DNA of 64,000 nucleotides, taken from NCBI GenBank assembly GCA_025463365.1, contig JAOBWM010000099.1, positions 1 through 64,000 of the forward strand. The letters run 5' to 3'. Below, piece by piece: positions 52,081-60,657 of this stretch (the first letter of the stretch is position 1; the number at the start of each line of letters is the position of its first letter). The DNA is from Acidimicrobiales bacterium. GTDB taxonomy: Bacteria > Actinomycetota > Acidimicrobiia > Acidimicrobiales > Iamiaceae. The position numbers and the translations under genes were made by a program. The notes below the pieces were generated by a model. It searched no databases and had not been told where the DNA came from. It saw nothing but the letters and a program-made list of their open reading frames with translations.

Positions 52081-53499
52081 GTGAGGGAGGTCCAGACGGA
52101 GGTCCTCGTCATCGGCTCCGGTGCCGGCGGGGCCACCACCGCGGTGCGCCTGGCCGAGGCCGGACGGGCGGTCACGGTCGTCGAGGAAGGTCCCCGGGTC
52201 GACCCGGACGCGCACCAGCCGTTCTCCCTCGACGAGATGGTCGCCAAGTACCGCCACCAGGGCGGGGCCGGCGCACTCGGGCAACCACCGATCGCATACA
52301 CCGAGGGACGCTGCGTCGGCGGCAGCACCGAGGTCAACAGCGGCCTCTGGCACCGGCTCCCGGCCGAGCTGACCGAGCAATGGCGGGTGAAGTACCAGAT
52401 CGACGAGTTCGGTCCTGAGGCCCTCGATGCCCACGCGGCCCGCGTCGAGGAGGAGATCGGCGTGTCGTCGCTCCCCGGACCGCCGCCGCGCTCGTCGGCC
52501 GTGCTCGACGACGGCGCCACCAAGCTGGGCTGGCGCTCCACCGAGTTCCCCCGGGTCTTCCGCTACGACGAGCGCGGCCGGGGCACCAAGCAGACGATGG
52601 CGCGCACGTACCTGCCGCGGGCCGTCGAGTCCGGCGCCGAGGTGGTCGCAGGGTGCCGGATCTCGAAGCTCGAGCGGGCCGGCCCGCGCATCACGGGAGC
52701 GCGGGCGACGCTGCTCCGGGAGGACGGCACGTCCGAGGCCGTGCGCTTCGTCGCCGACGACGTGGTCGTGTGCGGCGGTGCCATCCACTCCCCCGCCCTG
52801 CTGCAGCGCAGCGGCATCTGGCGCGGCATCGGACGTGGCCTGAAGCTCCATCCCACCATCAAGATCGCGGCCCGCTTCCCGTTCCCGATCGACCACGACG
52901 ACATCCCGATGCACCGCATCACCGAGTTCGCGCCGCACTTCACGATCGGTGGGTCGGCGAGCCGTCGGGGCCACGTCGCCATGGCCCTCGCCGAGGCGGC
53001 CGTGCCCTTCGACGATGCCCTCGCGGACTGGCGCAACATCGGCGTGTACTACGCCGCGATCCGCAGCGAGGGCTCCGGCGCCGTCATCTCGGTGCCCGGG
53101 CTGTCGGCGCCGATCGTGACGTACCGGCTCACGTCGTCGGACCTCTCGAAGCTGGCCCAGGGCCTGGTGGCGCTGGGCGAGGCCCTGCTCGCCGCCGGCG
53201 CCCTGGAGCTGTACCCGTCCGTCACCGGGGCCGGGGTGGCCCGCACGCGGGCCGACCTGGCGCCGTGGTGGGACGCCGTCAGCCCCAAGGCCGCCAACCT
53301 CATGACCGTCCACCTCACCAGCAGCATCCGGATGGGCGAGGCGCCACGGCTCTCCGGCACCGACAGCTTCGGACGGGTCCGCGGCTACGAGAACCTGCGC
53401 GTGAACGACGCCTCGCTCCTCCCCGACGCTCCCGGCGTCAACCCTCAGGCCGGGATCATGGCCATCGCCAGCCGCAACGCCGCCCACTTCCTCGCCTGA
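52081..53499 (+). CDS. GMC family FAD-dependent oxidoreductase
   Basis: 472 residues. FAD fold VLVIGSGAGGATTAVRLAEAGRAVTVVEEG, GMC motif TEGRCVGGSTEVNSGLWHRLP, second signature VVCGGAIHSPALLQRSG, and C-terminal HLTSSIRMGEAP plus NPQAGIMAIASRNAAHFL with the active-site region. These oxidise alcohols or sugars. GTG 52081 gives an N-terminus right at the FAD strand. Paired with a small upstream protein and located among polysaccharide genes, so a sugar or glycolipid alcohol is a possible substrate (inference). Confidence 0.88.
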   Translation: MREVQTEVLVIGSGAGGATTAVRLAEAGRAVTVVEEGPRVDPDAHQPFSLDEMVAKYRHQGGAGALGQPPIAYTEGRCVGGSTEVNSGLWHRLPAELTEQWRVKYQIDEFGPEALDAHAARVEEEIGVSSLPGPPPRSSAVLDDGATKLGWRSTEFPRVFRYDERGRGTKQTMARTYLPRAVESGAEVVAGCRISKLERAGPRITGARATLLREDGTSEAVRFVADDVVVCGGAIHSPALLQRSGIWRGIGRGLKLHPTIKIAARFPFPIDHDDIPMHRITEFAPHFTIGGSASRRGHVAMALAEAAVPFDDALADWRNIGVYYAAIRSEGSGAVISVPGLSAPIVTYRLTSSDLSKLAQGLVALGEALLAAGALELYPSVTGAGVARTRADLAPWWDAVSPKAANLMTVHLTSSIRMGEAPRLSGTDSFGRVRGYENLRVNDASLLPDAPGVNPQAGIMAIASRNAAHFLA

Positions 53500-53502
53500 G
53501 GT

Positions 53503-53535
53503 CCGGCGCGCCGGTCGCCGGCAGGCTGATCAGCC
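53503..53535. terminator. Paired palindromes between convergent genes
   Basis: CCGGCGCGCCGG (53503-53514) and GGCTGATCAGCC (53524-53535) are perfect 12-bp palindromes between the GMC and vapC stops; the second contains the vapC stop codon. Possible bidirectional termination, without T tracts. Confidence 0.35.
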
Positions 53536-53964
53536 GGGCAGGGTCGCCGGCGCCACCGCGAGCCGTGCCGCGACCACGCCGGCATGGAGCCGGCGATCCC
53601 AGGCCGCGACCACGAGCTCCGGGTCATCGAGAGCGATCGCACTCGCCAGGTGGACGGCGTCTGCCCCGCGAAGCGCGTGGCGGACGGCGAGCACGCCCGC
53701 CGACCGCTCGACGCGAGCCGTGAGCTCGACCGGTCGAACCGCGGCCCAGAACTCCGTCCAGGAGCGTTGTGCAGAGGCGAAGCCCGGCTGGTCAAGATCG
53801 TGGTTGCGGCGAGCAGCCGCGAGGGCGGCGCTCACCTCGGCGTACGCCAGCCGGCTCGACACGGCCGCGTCGCATCCGTCCCACAGGTCGGCGGCGAGGC
53901 CGCTCCCGGCCTCCTCGACCAACAGCTTCACGAGCCCGCTGGAATCGAAGTAGACGACGGCCAC
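53530..53964 (-). CDS. VapC-type PIN-domain toxin
   Basis: 144 residues. PIN ribonuclease with acidic residues in VVYFDSSGLVKLL (Asp), RLAYAEVSAALAAA (Glu) and RGADAVHLASAIAL (Asp), and the late segment VVAAWDRRLHAGV. It should cleave RNA, typically tRNA or rRNA, when freed from its antitoxin. GTG start 2 bp after the antitoxin stop. Confidence 0.9.
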   Translation of the reverse strand: MAVVYFDSSGLVKLLVEEAGSGLAADLWDGCDAAVSSRLAYAEVSAALAAARRNHDLDQPGFASAQRSWTEFWAAVRPVELTARVERSAGVLAVRHALRGADAVHLASAIALDDPELVVAAWDRRLHAGVVAARLAVAPATLPG

Positions 53965-53966
53965 CC

Positions 53967-54230
53967 TCAGCGCCGCTGCTCGGTCACCGCGTCGGAGATC
54001 GGCCGGCGCGCGACGGGCAGCTTGCGGCCACGTGCCTTCGGTCGTCTGGCGCGGTCAGGACGAGCGATGACACCCTCGGCGGTGAGGCGATCGATGGTCG
54101 ACGAGCCGGCCACCGGGAGCAGCCGGGCGATCGGAACGCCGCGGTCGGTGACCACGACCTCCTCGCCGCCGCTGGCCGCGGCGAGCCATTCGCTGAGGTT
54201 GGCTCGGAGCTCTGCGATCCCGACGTCCAT
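53967..54230 (-). CDS. VapB-type antitoxin (Phd/YefM fold)
   Basis: 87 residues. N-terminal DNA-binding half MDVGIAELRANLSEWLAAASGGEEVVVTDRGVPIARLLPV is the standard Phd/YefM signature. The basic C-terminal half (RPDRARRPKARGRKLPVARRPI) would wrap the toxin. ATG at 54230 has a TACACT hexamer 7 nt upstream and TGTACA palindromes flanking the promoter, where autoregulation by the VapBC complex is expected. Confidence 0.9.
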   Translation of the reverse strand: MDVGIAELRANLSEWLAAASGGEEVVVTDRGVPIARLLPVAGSSTIDRLTAEGVIARPDRARRPKARGRKLPVARRPISDAVTEQRR

Positions 54231-54237
54231 CCGGCCA

Positions 54238-54268
54238 AGTGTACAACCGCCGCGATCCATGATGTACA
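54238..54268 (-). promoter_or_regulatory. vapBC leaderless promoter with two TGTACA operator palindromes
   Basis: TACACT (54238-54243) lies 7 nt before the vapB ATG. TGTACA, self-complementary, occurs at 54240-54245 and 54263-54268, 23 bp apart, spanning the -10 to -35 zone. Confidence 0.55.
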
Positions 54269-54274
54269 GAGACG

Positions 54275-56170
54275 TCAGGTGGTGGGGGGCGCCTGCAGGT
54301 AGAGCGCGACGGGCGAGGGGATGTCCAAGACGGTGCGCATCAGGGCATGGAGGTCCTCGGGCACCGCGGTGTCGAGCGAGGTCGTGAACTGGCTGTTGGG
54401 CCACGACTTGGCCTGCTTGGTCAGCCCCGCGGCCAGGAGCTTGGACTCCACCGAGTCGACCATCGCCGCATAGCGGCGGCGTTGGGCGACGGTGCGCGTG
54501 TCGACGAATGCGACGCGGGTGGCATCGGCCTTGGCATCCCACTCCGCGATGGCGGTGTCGCCCACCACGATCTCGATGATCGCCGTGGCGTTCCGCACGG
54601 GCAGGACGCGGTGCTTGGTACCACCGACGCCGAACTGGCTGTCGAACCCGCCGTGCAGGCCGTTGCGCTCGAGCTCGTCGACCAGGCCCCACCCCTGCGA
54701 CCCGATCGTGACCGGGTCGGTCCAGCGCACGAGGTAGCGACCCTCGGGCCCGTCGCCCGGCACCTGCTCCGATCGCAGCGCGTGGATGAGCTGACCGCTG
54801 ACGACCCCCAGCTCGTGGGACAGGTCGGTGCGGGTCGGCTCGGTGTTCCGGTTGTGCACGGCGAAGGCCGACGCCGCCACCACGGCCACCGCGACACCCA
54901 GGGCGGTGGCTGCCATCGGCAAGCGTTGCCGGGCGGGCGCCGCGAGGCGCGACCGCGCCAACAGCACGAGCGTCCACGCCGAGGCGATGAGCATCACCAT
55001 GGCCAGGCCCCAGGCCCAGAGGAACAGGTAGAACCACAGCAACCCGTAGATCCGTGTCGACGAGAACAGGGCCAGGGCCAGGGCCGCCGCCACCACCACG
55101 TGGAGGTGGAGGACCTGCCGATGGCCGAAGCGCCACGCGGCGACCGCGCAGGCCGCCCAGACGACGAGGAGCAGCGCGGCGGGCACGTTCAGCCCACCCG
55201 CGTGGCTCACACCCGTGAGGTCGTGGTGGGCGAGCAGGGCGGTCGGATCGAGGTTCCGCAACAGCTCGGCCGGACCGTGCACGAAGCCCGAGACGCCCTC
55301 GGTCGGGTTCGACACCGAGTCCTTGATGCGGCTGAGGTTGCCCTGGCCCCAGATCTGGTCGATCACGGGCGGGGTCCACAGCGCGACGCCGAGCACGGCC
55401 CCGCCGATGCTCCACCGGGCGATCCGCCGGCTCTCACCTCGATCCTCGGCCCGCCGGGCCTGCCGGAAGCTGAGGGCGAGGGGGACGAGCAGGAAGGCGC
55501 CGAGCCCGCCGACGAGGCCGACGTAGGGCAGGTGCGTCTGCGCGCAGAACGAGCCGGCGACGACCGCTGGGATCAGCATCGGCAGATCGCCGTCGACGAC
55601 GGACCACACCGCGAAGAGCAGCACGAGCCACCACGACACGGGCAGGTACGGGTTCCACGGCTCGATGAACACGTTCGGGCCGTAGAAGCGGGTGAGCACG
55701 GCGAGCGCGCCGGCCGTGACGGCGACGAGCGGCACCCCGGCGCGCCGCTTGGCCATCCACAACACGAGTCCCATGGCCGAGGCGTGGAGGAAGATCGCGG
55801 AGGCCACCAGGGCGGCCGACGAACTGCCGAGCAGGCGGTAGACGGGCGCCAGCATCCAGAAGCTGAGCGGACCGGGGTGGCTGCCGGGGTCGTACCAGGG
55901 CCCGATGCGACCGGCCAGGCCGATGAGCGGCGTGTGGCGACCGCCGACGTCACGGACCCGCAGCTCGTACTGGGCCAGGTCCTGGATCGGGAACCAGCGG
56001 GGGCGGACCGCAGCGACGGCCGCGACGACCAGCGGGACGGTGACGACGGCCCAGCACCCGAGGGTGAACAGGTTCTCGCCGCGGACCCCCGCATCCCACG
56101 GGCGGGATCGCACGGCCGCGGGCACGGGCGCGTCGGTCTCCGGCTCGGTCACCGTCTCGGTCGCGGTCAC
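54275..56170 (-). CDS. Multi-span membrane protein, probable GT-C-like
   Basis: 631 residues. Thr/Glu-rich N-tail, a span (LFTLGCWAVVTVPLVVAAVAAV), then the loop FPIQDLAQYELRVRDVGGRHTPLIGLAGRIGPWYDPGSHPGPLSFWMLAPVYRLLG with an Asp motif as in GT-C enzymes. Further segments include FYGPNVFIEPWNPYLPVSWW and many spans, then a soluble C-terminal ~230 residues (DLSHELGVVSGQLIHALRS, RYLVRWTDPVTIGSQGWGLVDELERNG). The GTG overlaps the TGA of the upstream epimerase (GTGA). Last of a three-gene coupled unit. Function beyond membrane glycosylation is not assigned. Confidence 0.8.
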   Translation of the reverse strand: MTATETVTEPETDAPVPAAVRSRPWDAGVRGENLFTLGCWAVVTVPLVVAAVAAVRPRWFPIQDLAQYELRVRDVGGRHTPLIGLAGRIGPWYDPGSHPGPLSFWMLAPVYRLLGSSSAALVASAIFLHASAMGLVLWMAKRRAGVPLVAVTAGALAVLTRFYGPNVFIEPWNPYLPVSWWLVLLFAVWSVVDGDLPMLIPAVVAGSFCAQTHLPYVGLVGGLGAFLLVPLALSFRQARRAEDRGESRRIARWSIGGAVLGVALWTPPVIDQIWGQGNLSRIKDSVSNPTEGVSGFVHGPAELLRNLDPTALLAHHDLTGVSHAGGLNVPAALLLVVWAACAVAAWRFGHRQVLHLHVVVAAALALALFSSTRIYGLLWFYLFLWAWGLAMVMLIASAWTLVLLARSRLAAPARQRLPMAATALGVAVAVVAASAFAVHNRNTEPTRTDLSHELGVVSGQLIHALRSEQVPGDGPEGRYLVRWTDPVTIGSQGWGLVDELERNGLHGGFDSQFGVGGTKHRVLPVRNATAIIEIVVGDTAIAEWDAKADATRVAFVDTRTVAQRRRYAAMVDSVESKLLAAGLTKQAKSWPNSQFTTSLDTAVPEDLHALMRTVLDIPSPVALYLQAPPTT

Positions 56171-57198
56171 GGCAGCTTCTTGAGCACCTTCAGCACGCCC
56201 AGCTTCACCGGGGACTGGTGGTGCGATCCGTGACGCTCGGCGAGCTCGGCGCGGTGGGCGACGAACCATTCGTAGGACTCGATGAGCGACTCGCCGTTCG
56301 TGCGCGTGGGCTGCCAGCCGAGCTGGTCCTTGGCCTTCGAGGTGTCGAAGTAGAGCGACTCGCCGTACAGCAGCCAGTGGTACGGGGCGAACGGCACCAG
56401 CCCGGCGCCGGCCAGGCCCTTCATGGCCGCCGCCGCCGGACCGGTCGGCAGGGACCGGACCTTCGACCCGGTGCCGGCGTGCTCGGTGAGGGCGGAGATG
56501 GTCTCGCGCATCGTGCTCGGGTTGTCGGCACCGATGTTGTAGGTCTCCGCACCCGCTCGATCGCCGGCGAGCAACGTGGCATCGGCGAGGTCGTTGGCGT
56601 GGACGAACTGGTACCGGTTGTCGCCGGTGCCGAACACGAACACCGGCGCGCCCTCGGCCACGAACTCGAACAGGATGGCCATGATGCCGAGCCGGCCGTG
56701 CCCGAGGATGGTGCGGGGCCGGATGATGCTGACGTCGAGACCGGCCGCGGCGGCGTCGTGGCACAGCCCTTCGGCCTCGAGCTTGGCCCGGCCGTAGGCC
56801 TCGAGCGGTCGGCCCGGCGTCTCCTCGGTGACCGGGTTGCGCTCAGGGATGCCGAAGATGGCGCTGGACGAGGTGTGGACGACCTTGGCGACGTCCGCGT
56901 CCCGGGCCGCGAGCAGCACGTTGGCCGTGCCGGTGACGTTGACCGACCGGAACAGCTCCGCGTCCTTCGCCAGCGGTACCTGGGCCACGTTGTGCAGCAC
57001 CACGTCGACCCCCTCGCAGGCCTTGCGCACCGCATCGCGGTCGCGCACGTCGCCGAGGACGACCTCGGCCTCGATCGGATCCGTGGGCTCGTTGAGGTCG
57101 AAGATCCGCACGTCGTCGCCGCGGGCGATCGCACGCTCGGCCAGGAGCGCACCGAAGTAGCCGCTGCCGCCGGTGATCATCACCTTCTTGGCGCTCAC
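56167..57198 (-). CDS. NAD-dependent epimerase/dehydratase (extended SDR), copy A
   Basis: 343 residues. GxxGxxG in MITGGSGYFGALLAERAI, DLNEPTDPIEAEVVLGDVRD, active-site Tyr-Lys in PLEAYGRAKLEAEGL with Ser in HTSSSAIFG, and a substrate-binding region FVFGTGDNRYQFVHANDLADA typical of nucleotide-sugar or sterol-type extended SDRs. GTG start overlaps the preceding epimerase (GTGA). A C-terminal basic helix (PVKLGVLKVLKKLP) is extra. Substrate unknown; nucleotide sugar or lipid-linked sugar is likely from context. Confidence 0.87.
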   Translation of the reverse strand: MSAKKVMITGGSGYFGALLAERAIARGDDVRIFDLNEPTDPIEAEVVLGDVRDRDAVRKACEGVDVVLHNVAQVPLAKDAELFRSVNVTGTANVLLAARDADVAKVVHTSSSAIFGIPERNPVTEETPGRPLEAYGRAKLEAEGLCHDAAAAGLDVSIIRPRTILGHGRLGIMAILFEFVAEGAPVFVFGTGDNRYQFVHANDLADATLLAGDRAGAETYNIGADNPSTMRETISALTEHAGTGSKVRSLPTGPAAAAMKGLAGAGLVPFAPYHWLLYGESLYFDTSKAKDQLGWQPTRTNGESLIESYEWFVAHRAELAERHGSHHQSPVKLGVLKVLKKLP

Positions 57199-58229
57199 AG
57201 CCGGGCTCCCCGGGCCAGGCAGGAGCGGATGCTGGCGCGCATGCCCTCGACCAGCCCGACCTCGGGCTCGTAGCCGAGCTCCTTGCGGGCCTTGGTGATG
57301 TCGCACGCGATCGTGTCGCGCAGCTCACCCAGGACGTGGAGCGGCTGGACGTACTTGCCGGCGGCCTGCAGCCACGTGTCGGCCCGGACGGCGATGTCGG
57401 CGGCGATGCGTGGAAGCCGCGGTCCCGTGCCGTCCTTGACCGACAGTCCCTCGGCCCGCAGCGCGGACCGCACGCCGTCGAAGATCTCGCGCAGCTCGTA
57501 GGGCTCGGCATCGGCGATCCAGTAAGCCTGGCCGGGCGCCGCCGACGCCGTCTCGGCCTTCAGGCAGCCCTGCACCAGGTTCCCGGTGAAGGCCATCGAG
57601 CGCTGTTGCCTGCCGTCACCGATCAACGGGAAGCGGCCCTTGCGGATGGCCGAGAAGAACTGGTCCTGGCGGGCCGGTTGGTGCGGGCCGTAGAACCACG
57701 GCGGCCGCACGATCACCGTCTCGAGGTCGCCACGAGCATGCGCTCGCCGGACGAGCTCCTCGCCCTCGAGCTTCGAGCGCCCGTAGGAGAGGTAGGGGTT
57801 GAACGGGCTGTCCTCGGTGAAGCGATCGGTGGGCCGCTCGTTGGCCCCGAACGGCGAGTTCGAGGACACGTGGACGAACCGGGCGGCGCCGGCGCGGCGG
57901 GCACCGTCGAGCACCATCTGGGTGCCACCGACGTTGACGTCGAAGAACATCCGGGTGGTCCCGGGCGGGTGGATCACGCCGGCGGCATGGAACACCGTGG
58001 CCGAGCCCATGCCATCGAACAGGCGCTCGATGGCCGCGGGATCGCGCACGTCGCCGACGACGGGCTGCACGGTGGGCGAGAGCACCTCGAGCAGCGCACC
58101 TTCGTCGGCGTGCTGGACGAGGCAGCGCACCGTCTCGCGGCCCCCGGCGACCAGTTCACGCACCAGGTTCTGGCCGAGCCAACCGGCCGCCCCGGTGACC
58201 AGGACGGAGCGGGACGGGGCCTCGTGCAT
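57195..58229 (-). CDS. NAD-dependent epimerase/dehydratase (extended SDR), copy B
   Basis: 344 residues. SVLVTGAAGWLGQNLVRELVAGG, VGDVRDPAAIERLFDG, Ser in VHVSSNSPFG, Tyr-Lys in NPYLSYGRSKLEGEELV, and VIVRPPWFYGPHQPARQDQFF. It begins with ATG 58229, 8 nt after TAGCGT, and is the first gene of the coupled trio 58229 to 54275. A different subfamily from copy A, so the two may act in sequence. A longer frame to 58418 is rejected because it runs past the promoter element. Confidence 0.88.
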   Translation of the reverse strand: MHEAPSRSVLVTGAAGWLGQNLVRELVAGGRETVRCLVQHADEGALLEVLSPTVQPVVGDVRDPAAIERLFDGMGSATVFHAAGVIHPPGTTRMFFDVNVGGTQMVLDGARRAGAARFVHVSSNSPFGANERPTDRFTEDSPFNPYLSYGRSKLEGEELVRRAHARGDLETVIVRPPWFYGPHQPARQDQFFSAIRKGRFPLIGDGRQQRSMAFTGNLVQGCLKAETASAAPGQAYWIADAEPYELREIFDGVRSALRAEGLSVKDGTGPRLPRIAADIAVRADTWLQAAGKYVQPLHVLGELRDTIACDITKARKELGYEPEVGLVEGMRASIRSCLARGARL

Positions 58230-58237
58230 AGCGTTCG

Positions 58238-58243
58238 ACGCTA
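58238..58243 (-). promoter_or_regulatory. TAGCGT -10-like element before the epimerase trio
   Basis: TAGCGT plus 8 nt and ATG (58229). No ribosome-binding site upstream of the ATG. Confidence 0.55.
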
Positions 58244-58296
58244 CCGCACCGCCCCTCGAGCCGAGAGGTCCAGCGGGGCCCCCACGCCGCGCCGGG

Positions 58297-59190
58297 TCAG
58301 TTCCCGAGATCGATGCGTTCGAGGTCGGCGCCGTCGAAGATCGGATGGATGCCATGGGCGACCGCATCGGCTTCGAGCTCCGCATCGGTGGGCGTCGGTC
58401 CGCCGTCCTCGGCGGCATCGATGGCGGCCTGCAGCAGGTGAGCGTCGCTCGACGTGTTCACGAACAGCGCCGGGCGGGCGAGGACGTACCGGACCGCCCG
58501 GCCGATGGCGTCGGCATCGGTGAGCGGCTCGTACCAGCTGAACCGCTGGCCCTCGAAGTCTGCGGGCCACCGCCGCCGAGCGACGGACTTGATGGTCTGC
58601 ACGGCCACCGACCGGGCGTCGCACACCGCGAGCAGGCGCTCCACATCGGTGCGGTAGCCCTCGTCTTGCAGGAGGCTGAAGTTGAACGGGAACAGGACCG
58701 AGTCGGCGTCGAAGCGCTCGAGGCTGCGCAGGTGCATGCCGGCGATGCGCAAGCCGTGGCCGGTCACGCCGATGGCGCGGACCAGGCCTTCGTCACGCGC
58801 TCGGACCATGGCCTCGACGGCGCCGCCGGGCCCGTGGGCGGTCTCCCACTCGTCGGGCTCCACCAGGTTGTGGAGCTGGATCAGATCGACCGAGTCGACC
58901 CCGAGGCGCTCGAGCGAGCGCTCCAGCTCGGCGCGGGCGGCATCGCCGGTGCGTTCGCCGGTCTTGGTGGCCACGAAGAACCGACCGGGATGCGCAGCCA
59001 GCCAGGGGGCCAGGCGGAGCTCGGCATCGCCGTAGCTCGCCGCGGCATCGAGGTGGTTGATGCCGTGTCGAAGCAGCAGCGGCAACAGCTCGTCGGCGCG
59101 GTCCTGGCGCATGCGCGACAGCGCCGCGGCACCGAAGATCAACCGGCTGCTCTGATGTCCCGTGCGTCCGAACGGCGCCTGCGCGATCAC
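58297..59190 (-). CDS. Aldo/keto reductase family protein
   Basis: 297 residues. TIM-barrel AKR pattern: FGRTGHQSSRLIFGAAAL, HLDAAASYGDAELRLAPWL (catalytic Asp and Tyr), FFVATKTGERT (Lys), VDLIQLHNL (His), and later QTIKSVARRRWP. NADPH-dependent reduction of carbonyls; substrate unknown. GTG 59190 has TAGCGT 7 nt upstream. It lies just after the membrane protein at 59241-60650 but has its own leaderless promoter. Confidence 0.9.
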   Translation of the reverse strand: MIAQAPFGRTGHQSSRLIFGAAALSRMRQDRADELLPLLLRHGINHLDAAASYGDAELRLAPWLAAHPGRFFVATKTGERTGDAARAELERSLERLGVDSVDLIQLHNLVEPDEWETAHGPGGAVEAMVRARDEGLVRAIGVTGHGLRIAGMHLRSLERFDADSVLFPFNFSLLQDEGYRTDVERLLAVCDARSVAVQTIKSVARRRWPADFEGQRFSWYEPLTDADAIGRAVRYVLARPALFVNTSSDAHLLQAAIDAAEDGGPTPTDAELEADAVAHGIHPIFDGADLERIDLGN

Positions 59191-59197
59191 CCCACCG

Positions 59198-59203
59198 ACG
59201 CTA
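59198..59203 (-). promoter_or_regulatory. TAGCGT -10-like element before the aldo/keto reductase
   Basis: TAGCGT plus 7 nt and GTG (59190). Confidence 0.5.
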
Positions 59204-59240
59204 CCGACCTGCGGCAGGCCAGGCTCGGCGACCGCGAGAC

Positions 59241-60650
59241 CTACGGCGCCACCAGGTCTTGTCCCGAGGGCGCGTCGTCGATCTGCTCGGCGGGCTCGGC
59301 TTCGAAGCCGCCGGGAACGACGCCGGCTCGACGGACTGGGCCATGCGCGAGCCAGCGGACCAGGTCCACCACGGCCAGGGCGGCGAGGAGCACGACGGCC
59401 GGCTCGGCGGTGGCCCGGAAGCGCGGGTTGCCGTACGTGACGACGACGGTGACCAGGACCGCACCCAGGACGGTCAGGGGCAACAGCCGCTCCCGCTTCC
59501 GCCAGCCGCCGGCGGCCACGCCGGCCAGTCCGACCACCGCGAAGAGCTGGAAGGCCCGGGTGCCCCCGCGCTCCCGCGCCGTGTCCCGGCCCTCGAGGCG
59601 GGCGAAGTTGGCCTGCTGCTGGAACCGGTACAGCCCGACCGTGCGGCCGAGCCGGGCCACCGCCACCCCCGGCAGGTCACCGAGGTGGTGCTTGGCGTAG
59701 GACAGGCCGTCATCGCGCAACGTGGCCGCCGCCTCCGCCTCGTCGGTGCCGTTGCCCACGGCGAAGCCGGTGAAGCACTCGTGACCCGGGTCGACCGCGC
59801 TCGTCTGAGTGCTCAGGCTCTCGACCCACAGCCCCTTGTAGGGACCGTGGTAGGCCGGCCCGCAGTTCGCTCCCCGCAGGACGGACCCAAGGTTGTTCGA
59901 CACCGGCACGAACCGGTGGAACGCCACGGCGTTGCGCACCGTCCAGGGCGCCAGCACCACGACGACCGCCGCGAGCCCGATCCCTGCCGACCGGAGCCGA
60001 GCCGGCCATGCCTCGGACTGCCGCCAGGCCAGGACCCCCAGCAGGACCGGCACGAGCAGGAGGAACTCCGACCGCACGAGACAGCCGACACCCAGCACCA
60101 CGCCGAGCGCGATCCACCGGCGCCACGTTGGCGAGTCCCAGACCGCGAGCGCGGCCAGGAGCACCGCCGCACCGAGGCACGCCGCCAGGGACTCCGACCC
60201 CAGCGACACGTCGAGGTTCACCAATGCCGGGTGCACGGCGGCGAGCGCGGCCGCCAGGAGACCGACGGCGTCGCCCCCGAGGCGGCGCCCCACGAGGCCG
60301 ACCAAGCCGACGGTGATCGCTCCGACCAGGCACAGCAGCGTGCGCCGGCCTGTCTCGCCGTCGACGCCGAGCTTGTCGGCCACCGCCAGCACGACCGGGA
60401 GCGCCGGCGGGTACTCAGCGGTGGCGATGCGCACCCCCGTGCGCTCGAACTCCACGGGGCGGATGAAGCCGTGACCGTCGGCGAGGTCACGCCCGAGCAC
60501 CTGGTAGTTGTGCCCGTCGCCGAACTCCGGCACGTCAGGTGCTCCGTTGCGCAGGGCATCGACCCGGATCACGAAGGCCACGGCCACCAACACGAACAGC
60601 AGCACCGCCGTTCGGCCCCTCGGCAGGAGCCGGACCGGATCGGGGGTCAC
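59241..60650 (-). CDS. GT39-like glycosyltransferase, membrane protein
   Basis: 469 residues, multi-span. N-terminal span AVLLFVLVAVAFVIRVDAL, first loop DVPEFGDGHNYQVLGRDLADGHGFIRPVEFERTGVRIATAEYPPALPVVLAVADKLG, which parallels the loops of the GT39-like proteins at 45188 and 47636. The WTVRNAVAFHRFVPVSNNLGSVLRGANC motif is shared by all three. GTG start 7 bp after the GT2 stop. Probably transfers a lipid-linked sugar on the outer membrane face. Confidence 0.85.
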   Translation of the reverse strand: MTPDPVRLLPRGRTAVLLFVLVAVAFVIRVDALRNGAPDVPEFGDGHNYQVLGRDLADGHGFIRPVEFERTGVRIATAEYPPALPVVLAVADKLGVDGETGRRTLLCLVGAITVGLVGLVGRRLGGDAVGLLAAALAAVHPALVNLDVSLGSESLAACLGAAVLLAALAVWDSPTWRRWIALGVVLGVGCLVRSEFLLLVPVLLGVLAWRQSEAWPARLRSAGIGLAAVVVVLAPWTVRNAVAFHRFVPVSNNLGSVLRGANCGPAYHGPYKGLWVESLSTQTSAVDPGHECFTGFAVGNGTDEAEAAATLRDDGLSYAKHHLGDLPGVAVARLGRTVGLYRFQQQANFARLEGRDTARERGGTRAFQLFAVVGLAGVAAGGWRKRERLLPLTVLGAVLVTVVVTYGNPRFRATAEPAVVLLAALAVVDLVRWLAHGPVRRAGVVPGGFEAEPAEQIDDAPSGQDLVAP

Positions 60651-60657
60651 CTCCCCG

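Noticed and set aside
53530-54230. VapBC pair as a sign of a mobile island
   Set aside because: No integrase, transposase, attachment repeat or composition change is visible around it.
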